DNA from: Plasmopara viticola
Taxonomy: Eukaryota; Oomycota; Peronosporomycetes; Peronosporales; Peronosporaceae
Reading direction: 5' to 3'
NCBI GenBank assembly: GCA_001695595.3
Contig: MBPM02000027.1
Coordinates: 558,001-622,000 of the forward strand
DNA length: 64,000 bases
Below, piece after piece: positions 35,201-46,033 of this stretch; position 1 is the stretch's first letter; each line of letters opens with the position of its first letter. A program made the translations under genes and the position numbers. The notes under the pieces are model-generated. The model was not told the DNA's origin. It did no database searches and worked only from the letters and a program-made list of their open reading frames with translations.

Positions 35201-36811
35201 TATCAAATCTGGTGCTTCATCGAGTGGCCAATGCAAATATATCACAAAGCTAAATTTGGTAAGACACAACGCATTTTAATGAATGTCTGAGTCAAGGACT
35301 TTAAAAGATTACAAGAAGCCATTGATTGACCGATGCTGTCAAAGCTTGAGCTACAACTAGTGCTCGAACGTATGCCCGATATATCATAAGTCCATAGACT
35401 CTAAGTGTATAGTGAGTCGCACGAGAAAAAATAGAAGAGTTCAAGCGCAAGAAGAAGAGATCCAAGCACGAGACTTCATACAAAGTTTCGAAGCTGGAAG
35501 TTTCAACTCTAGCTCGCCGGTCATAACCATGACAACCTTTCGTTGATTACAAGAGCTCTTTGCCCATAGCAGCTGCATGGTAGCACAAACAGACTTTGAT
35601 ATAGCCTATTGGTATTGGGTCACTGTTGCAAAATTCAACGCGAGAATCGAGGGTAAATACTAAGACTTAAATACATAATACACTTGTGGACCGTAACAAG
35701 CTGGCAGAATCTAGCACATCAATTTCAAACAGTACGTGTGGCTTTATAACGCACGATCGCACTTCATGCTATTAAGCAAAAGTTGCCGCTAAGATTGTGA
35801 TCTAATGCTCTACGTCGCTGACATAATATGGTGGGCAATGACGCCGCAATGAAGGCCATGATGAGAGCTTTAGAGGCCAAAATGAAGGTGAAGACCTTAG
35901 TAAGCTGAAAATTTGTCTAAGTTCTTTGATTTACTATTATCCGATGGGGGTCGTGCTGTACAAAGCCAACTTCTTTGTTGAGATTTCAATAAGAAGGAGG
36001 CTTCTGATCACGAAGACGACAAAAGTTTAAAAAATAGTTCAGCAAAGCGACTTAATGGAGCAAAGCACCGCAAAGAAGAGAAATGAGGAGATCTGCGGCA
36101 AAGAATGCGATATAAGGAAGAGCAGGGCGTCGTTGTTGCAGCACACTTTGAATTGCGAAAGGATTGCTTTTGGACGGGAAGGCAGACGACCGAAAGGAAT
36201 GTTTTGTATAGACAATCGCTGGTTTGCAGAGAGCTCCCACGCCCTCTTGTCCAGCCAATCGTTGAAGGTCATTTACCATGTGGAAGGTCATTTACCATGT
36301 GGTCCATGTACTTTGTAGTATAGTCAAGACGATTTAAAACGCTAGGCATGGTTCTAAATCTCGACTATTTTCCAGAAGTTAATTTCGTATTCGACACATA
36401 CGAACTTCTATAATCATTATAAATACCCTTATTTTTCCGGATCGTCCGTACAACATTAGTACCAAAGCCTTAAAATGCTAGACGCAATCAACTGATAGTT
36501 TCACGTTCAGTCCCTTGCAATGTTGCAGCTTACGACAACCTAACCAGTCATCGTAAGATCTCGACCGCCAGTCACTTTGCCTCATCTGCCAGTGTCCTCA
36601 GTTGTGACCCTTTCCTTCATCATGGGGCATGCCCCTCGCGAGGTTGTGTGCCTTTTCAGCGTAACTGTTCTTTTTGCGCCTCTTCGAGCGTAACTATAAT
36701 AAAACCTAAAGGCAACTTCCTACCTCTGTACCAATCTGCAACGCCCGCACGCCCTCCCGCACGCTTCCGTGCGTCGTCTACCACGCTGAGACCTTTGACC
36801 ATCGCACGTTC
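32243..36811. other. Long gene-poor stretch
   Basis: About 4.6 kb without a supported gene. Short frames on both strands carry no motif. A 19-bp direct repeat (aaggtcatttaccatgtgg, twice) lies near 36263-36302. The last ~250 bp before 36812 become C-rich and presumably hold the promoter and leader of the PDE fusion gene. Confidence 0.5.
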
Positions 36812-39085
36812 ATGTCAAGCAAATCGTCGCCGTCAGTGCCTCTGCCGTCAATTCCGGCTCATCCGCCGTCGAGTGCCTTTAGACCGAAACGGCAAAGCTT
36901 GTCGCGCTTCTTGCATCGCTCACCGTACAATGAGCGCCGGTCTCGCGCCGTGGCGCCTGCCGACAGCGCTCGTACACCGTCTCTCAATACGCACAAGCGG
37001 CGCGGGGCTGGTAGTAATGACCTCATTGCGCGGCGACCGAGCAACGTCGCGCACGTGCGTACACTCCATCGCATTCGGACCGCCGTGGGTGACTTTATGC
37101 GCCAATTGAGCGTCGAGCTCTTTTTTGTCATGATTGTCCTGTTCTACGGAGTGTTTGTCACAGTGCAGCTCACGATGGCAGACGACGCACTGGCGTCGTA
37201 CAAACTTGCCATTGACGTCACGGACGTCACGGTTGGCTCGATTTTGCTCTTAGAAATATTTCTAAAAGTGTTTGCGTACGGTCTGCACTATTTACGGGAT
37301 GTCTGGGCTCTGTTTGACGCGTTAGTGATCGTGGTTAGCTTTGTATTGGGTGTCGTTGCTGCATTGGGCACGACGTCGTCAATTTTGGTCAAAATCCTCA
37401 GGCTTCGCGTGATATTGCGCGTTCTCCGGGTCCTGGTCGTATTTGAGCGCGTGAAACAGCGCTCCAAGTTTATGAATCTTATGCATTTGAACAAAGGAGC
37501 CATTACGTCACCAGTGGAGCACGTGTTGCAAATTTTAAATGAATTGAGGTTTCATCCAGCCATTCAGTTGTCGTTAAGAGATGGATTAGACTTTGCAATC
37601 GATGTGATCAAGAACAATCGACTGTACGATGCGAACGAAGAGTTGTTAGCAGTAGAAGGCGTGGATGATGACACGCAAAATTGGTTGCGAGCAGAAATGT
37701 TAAAAGGAAATGATATGAGTAAAGTCTTGCCCGATACATCAGTTGATGATGCTCATACTTTGACGCGAAAACGTCGACACTCGTCGATTGGAAGCTCGTC
37801 GGACTCTGAAGAGGACGCATTTGAGGTTGACAGACCCGCAGAAGGAAGCTCGACGCGGGAATCCAAGGCTCAGTCTTCTCATCGCCATTTTCGGAATCAC
37901 TCACCTTTTCAAGGAAAGCGTGGGGCAACTATGCGAGACTTGTTGCCAGAATTGGATTCTGCATCGAACTCGGAGTTGCAAAATTTGCTACAAAATGTGA
38001 ATTTGTGGACTTTTGATGTTTTCCGAGTGCAATTTGTCTCGGGTGGAAATGCATTGAGTTACATTGGTCACCACCTTCTCCGTGATGCACCTTGCCAAGC
38101 ATTGAATATTAAATCCGAGTTACTCGTTAACTTTCTTCTTGAAATCCAGAGTGGATATATTGCCTCGAATCCGTACCATAATGCTATTCACGCAGCTGAT
38201 GTGATGCAGACTGTGCACTATTTTCTCATTCAACCAGAATTGCAGCCGTTTTTACGTCCATTAGATCGAGCAATCTCTCTTATTGCAGCTGGAGTACACG
38301 ACTTTATGCACGACGGCTTTAACAATGGTTTTCACATTTCGACAGCGTCTGAAGTCGCTTTGCGATACAATGACCATGCGGTGTTGGAAAATTATCACGT
38401 GGCGCAATCGTTTCTCGTGATGAAGCATCCGGATCGTAACGTGTTGGGACACTTATCACCCGATGATTTTAAATATGCACGGGATATGATTATACAAATG
38501 GTTCTGGCAACCGATATGGCCAAGCATTTTGAAGATGTCGCTTTGTTTAAAGCGAATATTTTATCAGCTGCGCTTGACGAAGGTGCAGTCTTAGTTAGAA
38601 ATGTCGGTGACAAGAAATTGCTGCTCAAGATGATTCTTCACACATGTGATGTTTCGAATCCTGCAAAAGAGCACGAAACGATGTTGCGCTGGACCGATCG
38701 TGTTGTAGAGGAGTTCTTTGTCCAAGGAGATATGGAGAAACAGCTTGGATTACCCGTATCGCCTTTTATGGACCGGGATACGATCGTAATTAAGAAAATG
38801 CAAGTGGGCTTTGCCGACTTTATTGTTTCGCCACTATTTAGCGTCTGGGCGCAAATTATCGCTAACGTAAATACAGCGGGATACCGCACATTGCTCGCGA
38901 ATCGCGAGTTCTGGGCGTCGCTTTCGGATGATTTTAAGCCACATATGATCAAAGATGTAGTCCGAGACCTCGTTGTACGAAGGCAACGCGACACTCTTAC
39001 GCAAAGTATAATTCCAGAGGAGTCGATATCGCCGCGAACACGCCGGAGCGTCGCGAATTTACTACTCGGGACTGATGACGGATGA
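36812..39085 (+). CDS. Voltage-sensor-like domain fused to class I cyclic-nucleotide phosphodiesterase
   Basis: Single exon, 757 residues. After a basic, Ser/Pro-rich N-terminus (1-95), four hydrophobic segments form an ion-transport/voltage-sensor-like bundle: S1 about 101-121, S2 138-158, S3 163-186 and S4 about 190-212. S4 carries positive residues in the three-residue rhythm of voltage sensors (K194, R197, R203, R206, with R199 between). No S5-pore-S6 follows. A linker with a Ser/Glu-rich stretch (about 320-345) leads to a PDE class I catalytic domain (about 410-720). It has YHNAIHAADV (H456, H460), HDFMHDGFNN (H496, D497, H500), HTCDVSN (D613) and QVGFADFIV, whose Gln is the purine-binding residue. 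Metal ligands are complete, so it should hydrolyse cAMP and/or cGMP at a membrane. Voltage control is an inference from S4. It is convergent with the CFAP20DC-like gene, 36 bp apart. Confidence 0.88.
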   Translation: MSSKSSPSVPLPSIPAHPPSSAFRPKRQSLSRFLHRSPYNERRSRAVAPADSARTPSLNTHKRRGAGSNDLIARRPSNVAHVRTLHRIRTAVGDFMRQLSVELFFVMIVLFYGVFVTVQLTMADDALASYKLAIDVTDVTVGSILLLEIFLKVFAYGLHYLRDVWALFDALVIVVSFVLGVVAALGTTSSILVKILRLRVILRVLRVLVVFERVKQRSKFMNLMHLNKGAITSPVEHVLQILNELRFHPAIQLSLRDGLDFAIDVIKNNRLYDANEELLAVEGVDDDTQNWLRAEMLKGNDMSKVLPDTSVDDAHTLTRKRRHSSIGSSSDSEEDAFEVDRPAEGSSTRESKAQSSHRHFRNHSPFQGKRGATMRDLLPELDSASNSELQNLLQNVNLWTFDVFRVQFVSGGNALSYIGHHLLRDAPCQALNIKSELLVNFLLEIQSGYIASNPYHNAIHAADVMQTVHYFLIQPELQPFLRPLDRAISLIAAGVHDFMHDGFNNGFHISTASEVALRYNDHAVLENYHVAQSFLVMKHPDRNVLGHLSPDDFKYARDMIIQMVLATDMAKHFEDVALFKANILSAALDEGAVLVRNVGDKKLLLKMILHTCDVSNPAKEHETMLRWTDRVVEEFFVQGDMEKQLGLPVSPFMDRDTIVIKKMQVGFADFIVSPLFSVWAQIIANVNTAGYRTLLANREFWASLSDDFKPHMIKDVVRDLVVRRQRDTLTQSIIPEESISPRTRRSVANLLLGTDDG

Positions 39086-39121
39086 GAAAGCGAAAAGAAA
39101 TGATTTAAAAGATATAATTTA

Positions 39122-41933
39122 TTACTCTGCTAACGCATAGTATTTGTTGGCGACGGGATCGTAGTAGCAGCGCAATATTGGATCATACACTAGCTCTACG
39201 GACGAAGTTGAAGGAGTCCGGAGACGTGGCGATGACTTTTGTCTTGAATGTCGTATGGGATTGCTTGGAGTTGAGCGATAAATACCATTAGGTGACGCTA
39301 AGCCACTTGGGTCACTTTTCTGGGCATTGAGCTCAGCTGTCCAATCCGTCGATTCAAGCAAGCTGTGTAGTCGACGAGAAGAGAGTGATGACGTGGAAGT
39401 GGTTGAACGCAATGGCTTTACAGATTGTTCTTGATTGTCTCGAAAAGGATGAGGAAATTTGAGTATTGGGGATGTAATGGGCTTTATGCGTCTTGGTGGA
39501 ACTGGAGGACCTTTCCTTTTTTCATAGGAGTTTGAATCACTTGTGGAACTCTTACAAGCCGAGTCTTCTTGAGGACTTGAGATGGCAATGCTTTGGGTAT
39601 TCTTAGCCTCATCTTCATCGCGACTATCTATTGACTCGACATTGTCAACAAGATCCTCTGGAAGCAGGACAGTGTAAGAATTATTGACCAAGAATATAGG
39701 AAGCTTGGCAAGAAACTAACCGAAATCAAAGCTAGAATCTTGGTCGTCGTTTTCCGAAGCGTCGCTTTCGGGTTTGATCTCATCCATGTGACAAATCGCT
39801 GGGCCAATACAATCTTCTGTGTTCTCCGGACCTACTTTTCCGACATCATCTTTAGCACTGGCACTAAGTTCGCTGGTTCTGTCATAAAAGGTGGGTTGAA
39901 AGATTAGATGCATACAATATTAATAGATAGATTTTCACGTACAAGTCCATTGACAGATCATTCAAATCATCTTCGAGGTCGAGATCAAAATCATCTTGTC
40001 CAGTATTGTCAATACCATTTGCGCACTTCACTTGAGTTGGGTCGACACCAATTGAAGTATGCAAATTGTCTTCATTTCCCGTGCTTTGGGTACTAAAGGA
40101 TGACGTTAAGACCTGCTTGGCGTCTTCCGTCTTTTCCAAATTGTCTTCATCGCTTGTTGGTGGACTCTGAATTCGATCCTCCAAAAATTGAACAGCATCT
40201 TCACGGTTTGTGGTCCGATTTTGAGACAATAGCTGCCTCTCTGACCGTTTGGCTGCCAGCAACTTTGAGAGCTCCAAATCATCGACGTCATCTTTAATTA
40301 AGAGATTACGTTCGCCGCAACGTTCACGCTGTGAGTCAGATTCAATGTTGGTGTTGGCTTGTTCTTTGTGGCTATTTAATGGCTTTAGATCTTGCAGTAG
40401 TGAATTAAAATCGAAAAGTTTCGAAGAATTCGTTCGAGTAGGTAAGATTGTAGGCTCTATCGAAGACGAAAACGAAAAGATCGATGCCTTGTTCATGTCA
40501 CTGTAGGCAAATTCCGAAGGTTTTTTCTTTATAATACTTTGTGGCGACATTGTTTCGTTTGCATTTGACTCGTGCGACTCTTGTCGCCAGGATGAACTCA
40601 GTTGCCCATCGTCATCTTCACCATCTGACAGTAAATTTTCACCATTAAGCTCTTCATCTCGGAGCTGCTGAAGATGCCACTCGCCACTATGTATTGATGT
40701 ATGTTGCAGAAACAATTCTTGGTCACGTTCATCTGCTTGTTCGTCCTCTGCTTCCAAATTTGCAATCTTTTGCTGAATGTCTCCCATTATCGATCGGCGT
40801 AGAATGTGAGTGTCAATTTCTAATTGACAATCTTTGATGGAATAATCAGACTTTTCCGCAGTAGCGTGGGCACTAATTGAACGATTAGATTCACTACCAC
40901 TGCTACGCTCTGGAGGCGTTGTAGATATAGGTTCCTCGTCTTGTGTCTCATACGATTTAGTACCCTGAGGTTGTAATAGTCCCTCACTGTTGTTTTTCAC
41001 ACAACCTTCGTCTCTTCCGGTCAATAGGTCAAACTCTTGCGATAAAAGTCCATTATCATGTGAATGGTTCTCGTGTTGTGCATTTGACCCTTTGTCAAGC
41101 TTTACTTGTGCTCGTTGCATGGCATCTGTAGCTGGTGTACGCATACGCGACTTACTGCCATTCGTCTGCTGACGTACTCTACTCGCTAGACGCATAGGCT
41201 GCGCCTTTCTTGCTCGTTGAGTAGTAGCTTCTGTAGCTTTACTAGCAGGAAAAGATACACCTTGAATCCTATTGAGATTGGAAGCCGAATCTGCAAAATA
41301 GAGCGTTGCTATGGCATTTGACCCACCATTCTCGCGTTTTATTGTTGAAAAGACAAACTGCTTTGGAATCTCTCGCGTATCAGCGTGGCTTACAATCTGT
41401 GAGCTCCTTGATGGCGTGGGAGCATCCTTCATGGTAAAAATACGCTTGAGTCGACAACTCCCGCTGACGCTAATTGACTCCAAAGAGCGAAAATCAGTAT
41501 CTGGGAAATGCAATGCTGCTAAAGTCTGGAGATCAAACACGAGATTGATCCATTGATCTCGCGGTACACCACTTGCATTCAGAGGAAGTTGCACATGCAA
41601 CGTCGTTCGTGCTACATCACGAAAAGCTGACGCAATGACAAATCGACGGCGCCCTTTCTGAAAGTCCGAAAAGCACATTTCAATGGAAAACGACCGCGTG
41701 AATGGCACTAGAAGCTGCGCAATGGCAAATCGTTGTGTCACGCCAAGTGACGACGACGCCGTTTTGGGCAATTGCATCTTGGTTTCAGCATTGCCATCGA
41801 GCAAAAACACATTGCCTTTGATCCTTTTGTCAAAGACTTTCGTAACTTTACCTTGGACTCTCCAAGCAGCAGCGGGCGCCTTGCCCTGTGCACTCAAGAG
41901 CTCAATAAAGTCACCGCCTTGGAAATAGGCCAT
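39122..41933 (-). CDS. CFAP20DC: CFAP20DC-like protein (CFA20-domain)
   Basis: Three exons on the minus strand, 39943-41933, 39721-39878 and 39122-39657, give 894 residues. Introns are 64 nt (GTACGT...ATGACAG) and 63 nt (GTTAGT...CTTCCAG). The 63-nt intron is a multiple of three and contains an in-frame TAG, so unspliced it would look like a premature stop. The N-terminal ~185 residues match the CFA20/CFAP20-domain protein: FQGGDFIELLSAQGKAPAA, NVFLLDGNAETKMQLPK and SVSGSCRLKRIFTMKD. The middle is long, acidic and low complexity. The C-terminus ends with YDPILRCYYDPVANKYYAL, a Tyr-rich motif. Relatives of this family are linked to cilia/flagella, so the gene suggests a lineage that makes, or made, motile zoospores. 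The first ATG is 41933. Confidence 0.82.
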
Positions 41934-42025
41934 TCTCAAACGACCCCAAATAACACGAAAAGTGTCGGTTCACGACAGCAGTTTTTCAAGACATGACCCC
42001 CTCGCAATTCGTTAAATAAATTAAA

Positions 42026-45000
42026 TTACAACCATGATACGCTTGCATGGTCGTGACTACTCGAACCTACTGACTTTGGCTGCGGTGGTTGTCCCTCCTG
42101 GTCATCAAGTCCGACCTCTTGTCTTGGACGGCGCTCTTGGGTCTGCCATCGCTGCACGAGATTGTGCACGTCTTTCATGAGGATAGTTTGATTAGGAGAT
42201 TGCTCTTTTAGAAACTCAAACACGCGACGACGTGTCGCGCCAGCTCGCCAAACTTGTTCAGCTTGGGCAAGCACTGCGGGGTCGCGCACACGTCGCACTT
42301 CAGAGTACAGTTGATACAACGCTTCCGACAGTTCGTGGTTATGCTCCGCCAAGTGTTTCGTCACAACGACACTCCAATTGTTTGTATCATCTGTGCGCTG
42401 TAGCGTGGCACAGACCTTTGCGGGGCATTCCGTGGCACGGACATTGTGACTCATGCGTTGGCCACTTCCACGACTCCGGCGTTTCCATCCGTGCGTACAG
42501 AGAAACGTTTTCGAGTACCATTCGTACTCTTCGGGTACCAAATGCGCTCGAGAAATGCCGTGATCTCCTCGTGGCTCCGTCTCGATGGCATCCTCTTCTC
42601 CACCTTCACGCACGGTAAGACCTCGACTAGCAGCCAATTGACGAAGACGAATGTTGCGCGAACGTACCGAATACGTTGTACGCACGCGATATAACTGGAA
42701 CGTTGTCGTAGAGTATTCATCCAGATATTTGTGAAAAATGGCCCAAGTCGGGTACCGCCGCCTGATTCGAGGTACCCGCCAGATCGTGTCTCCACTTTCC
42801 GTCGTTGCTTTAGTGATTTCAAACTTTGACGACGGCTGCCAGACTCCATCCGTCTCTGTGAATCCTATTGAATCTTGATCCACGCTGCCATTTGGCTCTG
42901 TACGGCCCAATGGCTCGCTAGCAGGGACAATTGTCACGTAATCGCTGCCTCTTGCCATCCGAAAACATGTACACGGCGGAGCTTGCGCGTCAGTGGTACC
43001 CATTGTACCACCTTTTGTTCCAAGCGATGATCCGTGAACTCGACAAGCTCTAGAAATGACGTTTAAACCAGTGGGAGGGAGTGCACCAGACATGGTCATT
43101 CCTGCATTGTTAAAGGGCACAAGAGTGGCCGCAGTCACAGCACCAGAAGCTTGCGAGGCAAGACTTTGGCTTCCCTCAGACGCTTGGTCAACGTTTCCAA
43201 TCGTAGCATTCACAAGCGCTGAAAGCGTGGACTGTTGCTGCGCGTTTAGTTGCTGTTTCTGTTGCTGGAGCATTTCTTCTTGCAAAGCTTGCGCTCGATC
43301 GGACAAGGTAGAGCTGGTGGAGCTAGACGGAAGCAGTACAACCGATGGGATGGTCGGCTGTGCAGTCGAGACGCTCACAAGAGACGCTGGCGCGCTACTC
43401 ATTTCAAAAGTGCTAGGCTGATTACTAGATACGTCGAAAAGCTGCGCTTGGCTCACTGCTTCAGCCATCTGCATCGATAGCACAGATTGAGGAGGCAGTT
43501 GCTTACCAATGAATTGTATATCGAATGACTTTGTTGCCTCAGCAGTCGAGCCGCCTTGCTCATTAAAACCCGAGCTACCAGTCTTTCGTGTAATTACAGT
43601 GCTGCTATTTGACGTATCAACAGTAAGCAGCTCGGGGTCGTAAATTCGACGGTTTTCACAATAATGCTGATACAGTTCCCGTGACAAATTGTGATTATGA
43701 TCCACGACATGTTTCGTCACTACCACCCGCCAGCAACTTTCGTCATCCCTTTCACACAACCCAGTGTCTGTTTCAAGCCTTGAGGACGGAGGCAGGTACT
43801 GTACGGTCGCACAAATCTTCACAGGACACTCGGTGGACCGGACACCGTGTGCGTTGCGCTTTCCCGTACCACGATGACGCTCCTTCCATCCATGCGTACA
43901 CGTCAAAGTCTTCGAATACCATCTCCACGAATCCGGAATCCGGCGTGCTGCATTCCCTCCGTTTAAAGCCGTATGGAAATTACGTTCCGTGTCGTTGTCA
44001 GCATCCTTGTCTTCGCTTTTGTCTTCCATCTGCGCAATCTTTTTGTTTCGCCCTTTGACTGAGCTCGTCGTCCTCGTGCGATAAAGTTGATACGTAGCGT
44101 CCGAGTAGAGTTTAAGGCTCGCATGAAAGTCGTCCCAAGAGCTAAACATCGACTGAATGCGAGGGACCCGTACGACAATGTCGCATTGGTGTGACGACGC
44201 ACTTTGGCTTTCATCGACATGACATTCTGGCGAGATCGTTTGCGTCTCTGTCACAATAGGATGATCGCCATTGGATGTCTGCGGCATCGAAGTCGAAGGA
44301 AATAGTTGCGCAGGGGGGAGCATGCCAGCGATCTCACTAAACGGCTCGTGATGAGTGGCGCTGGTCTCATCAACTTGGCGGCCTAATTTGTGATTATGCT
44401 CTACCACTTGTCGATTAATGACGACTTGCCAGTTGCCATTGACATTGCGCTCCATCCGAGCAAGCAACATGGCTGGACACGGTCCACTGTCTGGCTTACT
44501 CACTTGAGACGATTCATTTCGCACTCTGCGCTTCCAGCCGTGCGTACAAATGAGCAATTTCGAAAACCATTTACACTCGGTGGGAATCAGACGCGACGTT
44601 GGTCCAGTCCTCGCGTTCTTTGCGTGACTTGCATGGTCGCTTCCTGTTTTTGTGGAAATTGAAGCGAGGAGCTTCGCGTTTCGAGCAGCAACTGATACAG
44701 TTGATCGGGTTCGAAAGACTTGCGACGTATCAAACGCATACTGCGCCACGTAGTCGTGGAACGCTGTCCAGCATGCGTGAATCTTGACTGCTACGCGAGG
44801 GACGCAAAACCCACCGCCATCCATTGCACTCGGCGGAAGTGTTCCTGGCGTCAAAATCATTGTATTCAAAGACGGCACCGACGTTAACGTCGTCTGCGAT
44901 TGGCTGACACAAGCTGTGCTGTCGGAGAGCGGCATCACTTGCTTATCAGTGTGGCAGTCGGTCAAACCAGTAGCCGACGATGAGTCCGACATCATGTAGA

Positions 45001-46012
45001 CCATTGAGGAAGCCTGTTGCTGCTGGCCCTGGTCCTCGCTTGATATAAGCATACGTGAAAAATCCGGTCGCGGAAAAGCTTGATCAATCAACGAGGGAAA
45101 AGTTGCATTCTCAAAATCGACGGACAATTTAGTAGCAAGGGTCTCACCAGCGACAGCAAGCAAATCGGGATCGTAAATTCGACGGTTTTCCGTGTAATAG
45201 AGGTACAATTCTCGAGACAACTGATGGTTGTGCGTCCGTACATGTTTTGTCACGACGACTTTCCAGTCGTCAGGACCTGATCCTCGATGCTGCAATGTCA
45301 CGCACATTTTCGCCGGACAGCTCGTCGATCGGACTACTCCCGACCCACGCTTTCCTGTACCACGATAACGATTTTTCCATCCGTGCGTGCACTTTAGAGA
45401 CTTTGAGTACCATTGATATTGTTCTGGAATTAAAGTTTTTTCAGCACTAGGATTCATTTCATGGTCGACTGACACGTCCTGCTGAATACCCACTCGCCGT
45501 AAAGGCCCACCATTACTACAAACGTCTCCTCTCCCCATACTCTCTCCAATCTTGATATTCCGCCGTTTCACAGACGTGGTCGATCGAATGACATACAGCT
45601 GGTACGTCCGCTTCCCATGCGCTTTCAAAGCTACATCAAAGGCCTCCCATGAGTCATGAACCATTGCAAACTCGGGTGCAACCACAATTTTCCCCTTTAA
45701 TGGAACAGGAACGACCATCTTGTCACTCTGCTCTTGGTCTTGCACTCGTGCACTCAAAATGTCCGTCTGGACTTCATTAATCCGAACCATTGGAGCCTCT
45801 GACTCTGCATTTGCCTCTGCAAGTGGCAGAATGTGCATTGTAGCATTGGAAACAGTGCTGTCTGATGAAGTGGTACATGTAACGAGAGCGGGGATTTCGT
45901 TTGAATCGTTAGCTTGAAGCTGGGGTGACACATCGGTACACTCGTTCTTTCCACGTTTAGCAGAGGGTTCGTTGTCTGTTAAGGACAGCGACCGTCCTCG
46001 TTTCGTTGCCAT
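42026..46012 (-). CDS. Four-module FAR1/Mutator-type zinc-binding protein, probably domesticated
   Basis: Single exon, 1328 residues from ATG at 46012. Four copies of one module occur at about 45160-45690, 44370-44810, 43630-44170 and 42265-42780 (minus strand). Each has a front part like FHKYLDEYSTTTFQLYRVRT followed by SVxxRN, then WYSKTxxCTHGWKxRxRGxGxR, CPAKxCATLQ and a closing VVVTKHxxxHNHxLS. The C...C...HNH spacing resembles FAR1/WRKY-GCM1 zinc fingers found at the N-terminus of Mutator-like transposases. Module 2 is the most diverged. After module 4 come the helix AEQVWRAGATRRRVFEFLKE and KDVHNLVQRW, a segment that usually sits between the zinc domain and the DDE catalytic domain. No catalytic domain follows. 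A basic, nuclear-localisation-like stretch (ATKRGRSLSL, AKRGKN) is at the N-terminus. Likely a DNA-binding regulator derived from a transposase; the target is unknown. Confidence 0.75.
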   Translation of the reverse strand: MATKRGRSLSLTDNEPSAKRGKNECTDVSPQLQANDSNEIPALVTCTTSSDSTVSNATMHILPLAEANAESEAPMVRINEVQTDILSARVQDQEQSDKMVVPVPLKGKIVVAPEFAMVHDSWEAFDVALKAHGKRTYQLYVIRSTTSVKRRNIKIGESMGRGDVCSNGGPLRRVGIQQDVSVDHEMNPSAEKTLIPEQYQWYSKSLKCTHGWKNRYRGTGKRGSGVVRSTSCPAKMCVTLQHRGSGPDDWKVVVTKHVRTHNHQLSRELYLYYTENRRIYDPDLLAVAGETLATKLSVDFENATFPSLIDQAFPRPDFSRMLISSEDQGQQQQASSMVYMMSDSSSATGLTDCHTDKQVMPLSDSTACVSQSQTTLTSVPSLNTMILTPGTLPPSAMDGGGFCVPRVAVKIHACWTAFHDYVAQYAFDTSQVFRTRSTVSVAARNAKLLASISTKTGSDHASHAKNARTGPTSRLIPTECKWFSKLLICTHGWKRRVRNESSQVSKPDSGPCPAMLLARMERNVNGNWQVVINRQVVEHNHKLGRQVDETSATHHEPFSEIAGMLPPAQLFPSTSMPQTSNGDHPIVTETQTISPECHVDESQSASSHQCDIVVRVPRIQSMFSSWDDFHASLKLYSDATYQLYRTRTTSSVKGRNKKIAQMEDKSEDKDADNDTERNFHTALNGGNAARRIPDSWRWYSKTLTCTHGWKERHRGTGKRNAHGVRSTECPVKICATVQYLPPSSRLETDTGLCERDDESCWRVVVTKHVVDHNHNLSRELYQHYCENRRIYDPELLTVDTSNSSTVITRKTGSSGFNEQGGSTAEATKSFDIQFIGKQLPPQSVLSMQMAEAVSQAQLFDVSSNQPSTFEMSSAPASLVSVSTAQPTIPSVVLLPSSSTSSTLSDRAQALQEEMLQQQKQQLNAQQQSTLSALVNATIGNVDQASEGSQSLASQASGAVTAATLVPFNNAGMTMSGALPPTGLNVISRACRVHGSSLGTKGGTMGTTDAQAPPCTCFRMARGSDYVTIVPASEPLGRTEPNGSVDQDSIGFTETDGVWQPSSKFEITKATTESGDTIWRVPRIRRRYPTWAIFHKYLDEYSTTTFQLYRVRTTYSVRSRNIRLRQLAASRGLTVREGGEEDAIETEPRGDHGISRAHLVPEEYEWYSKTFLCTHGWKRRSRGSGQRMSHNVRATECPAKVCATLQRTDDTNNWSVVVTKHLAEHNHELSEALYQLYSEVRRVRDPAVLAQAEQVWRAGATRRRVFEFLKEQSPNQTILMKDVHNLVQRWQTQERRPRQEVGLDDQEGQPPQPKSVGSSSHDHASVSWL

Positions 46013-46033
46013 TCTTGGTCCTATCAGTAGCAA

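Noticed and set aside
36263..36302. 19-bp direct repeat as a regulatory array
   Set aside because: Only two units and about 500 bp from the nearest start codon; could be a simple local duplication.
39658..39720. In-frame TAG that would make the CFAP20DC-like gene a pseudogene
   Set aside because: The stop lies within a 63-nt segment with a good GTTAGT donor and CTTCCAG acceptor that splices in frame, matching the lengths of neighbouring introns.
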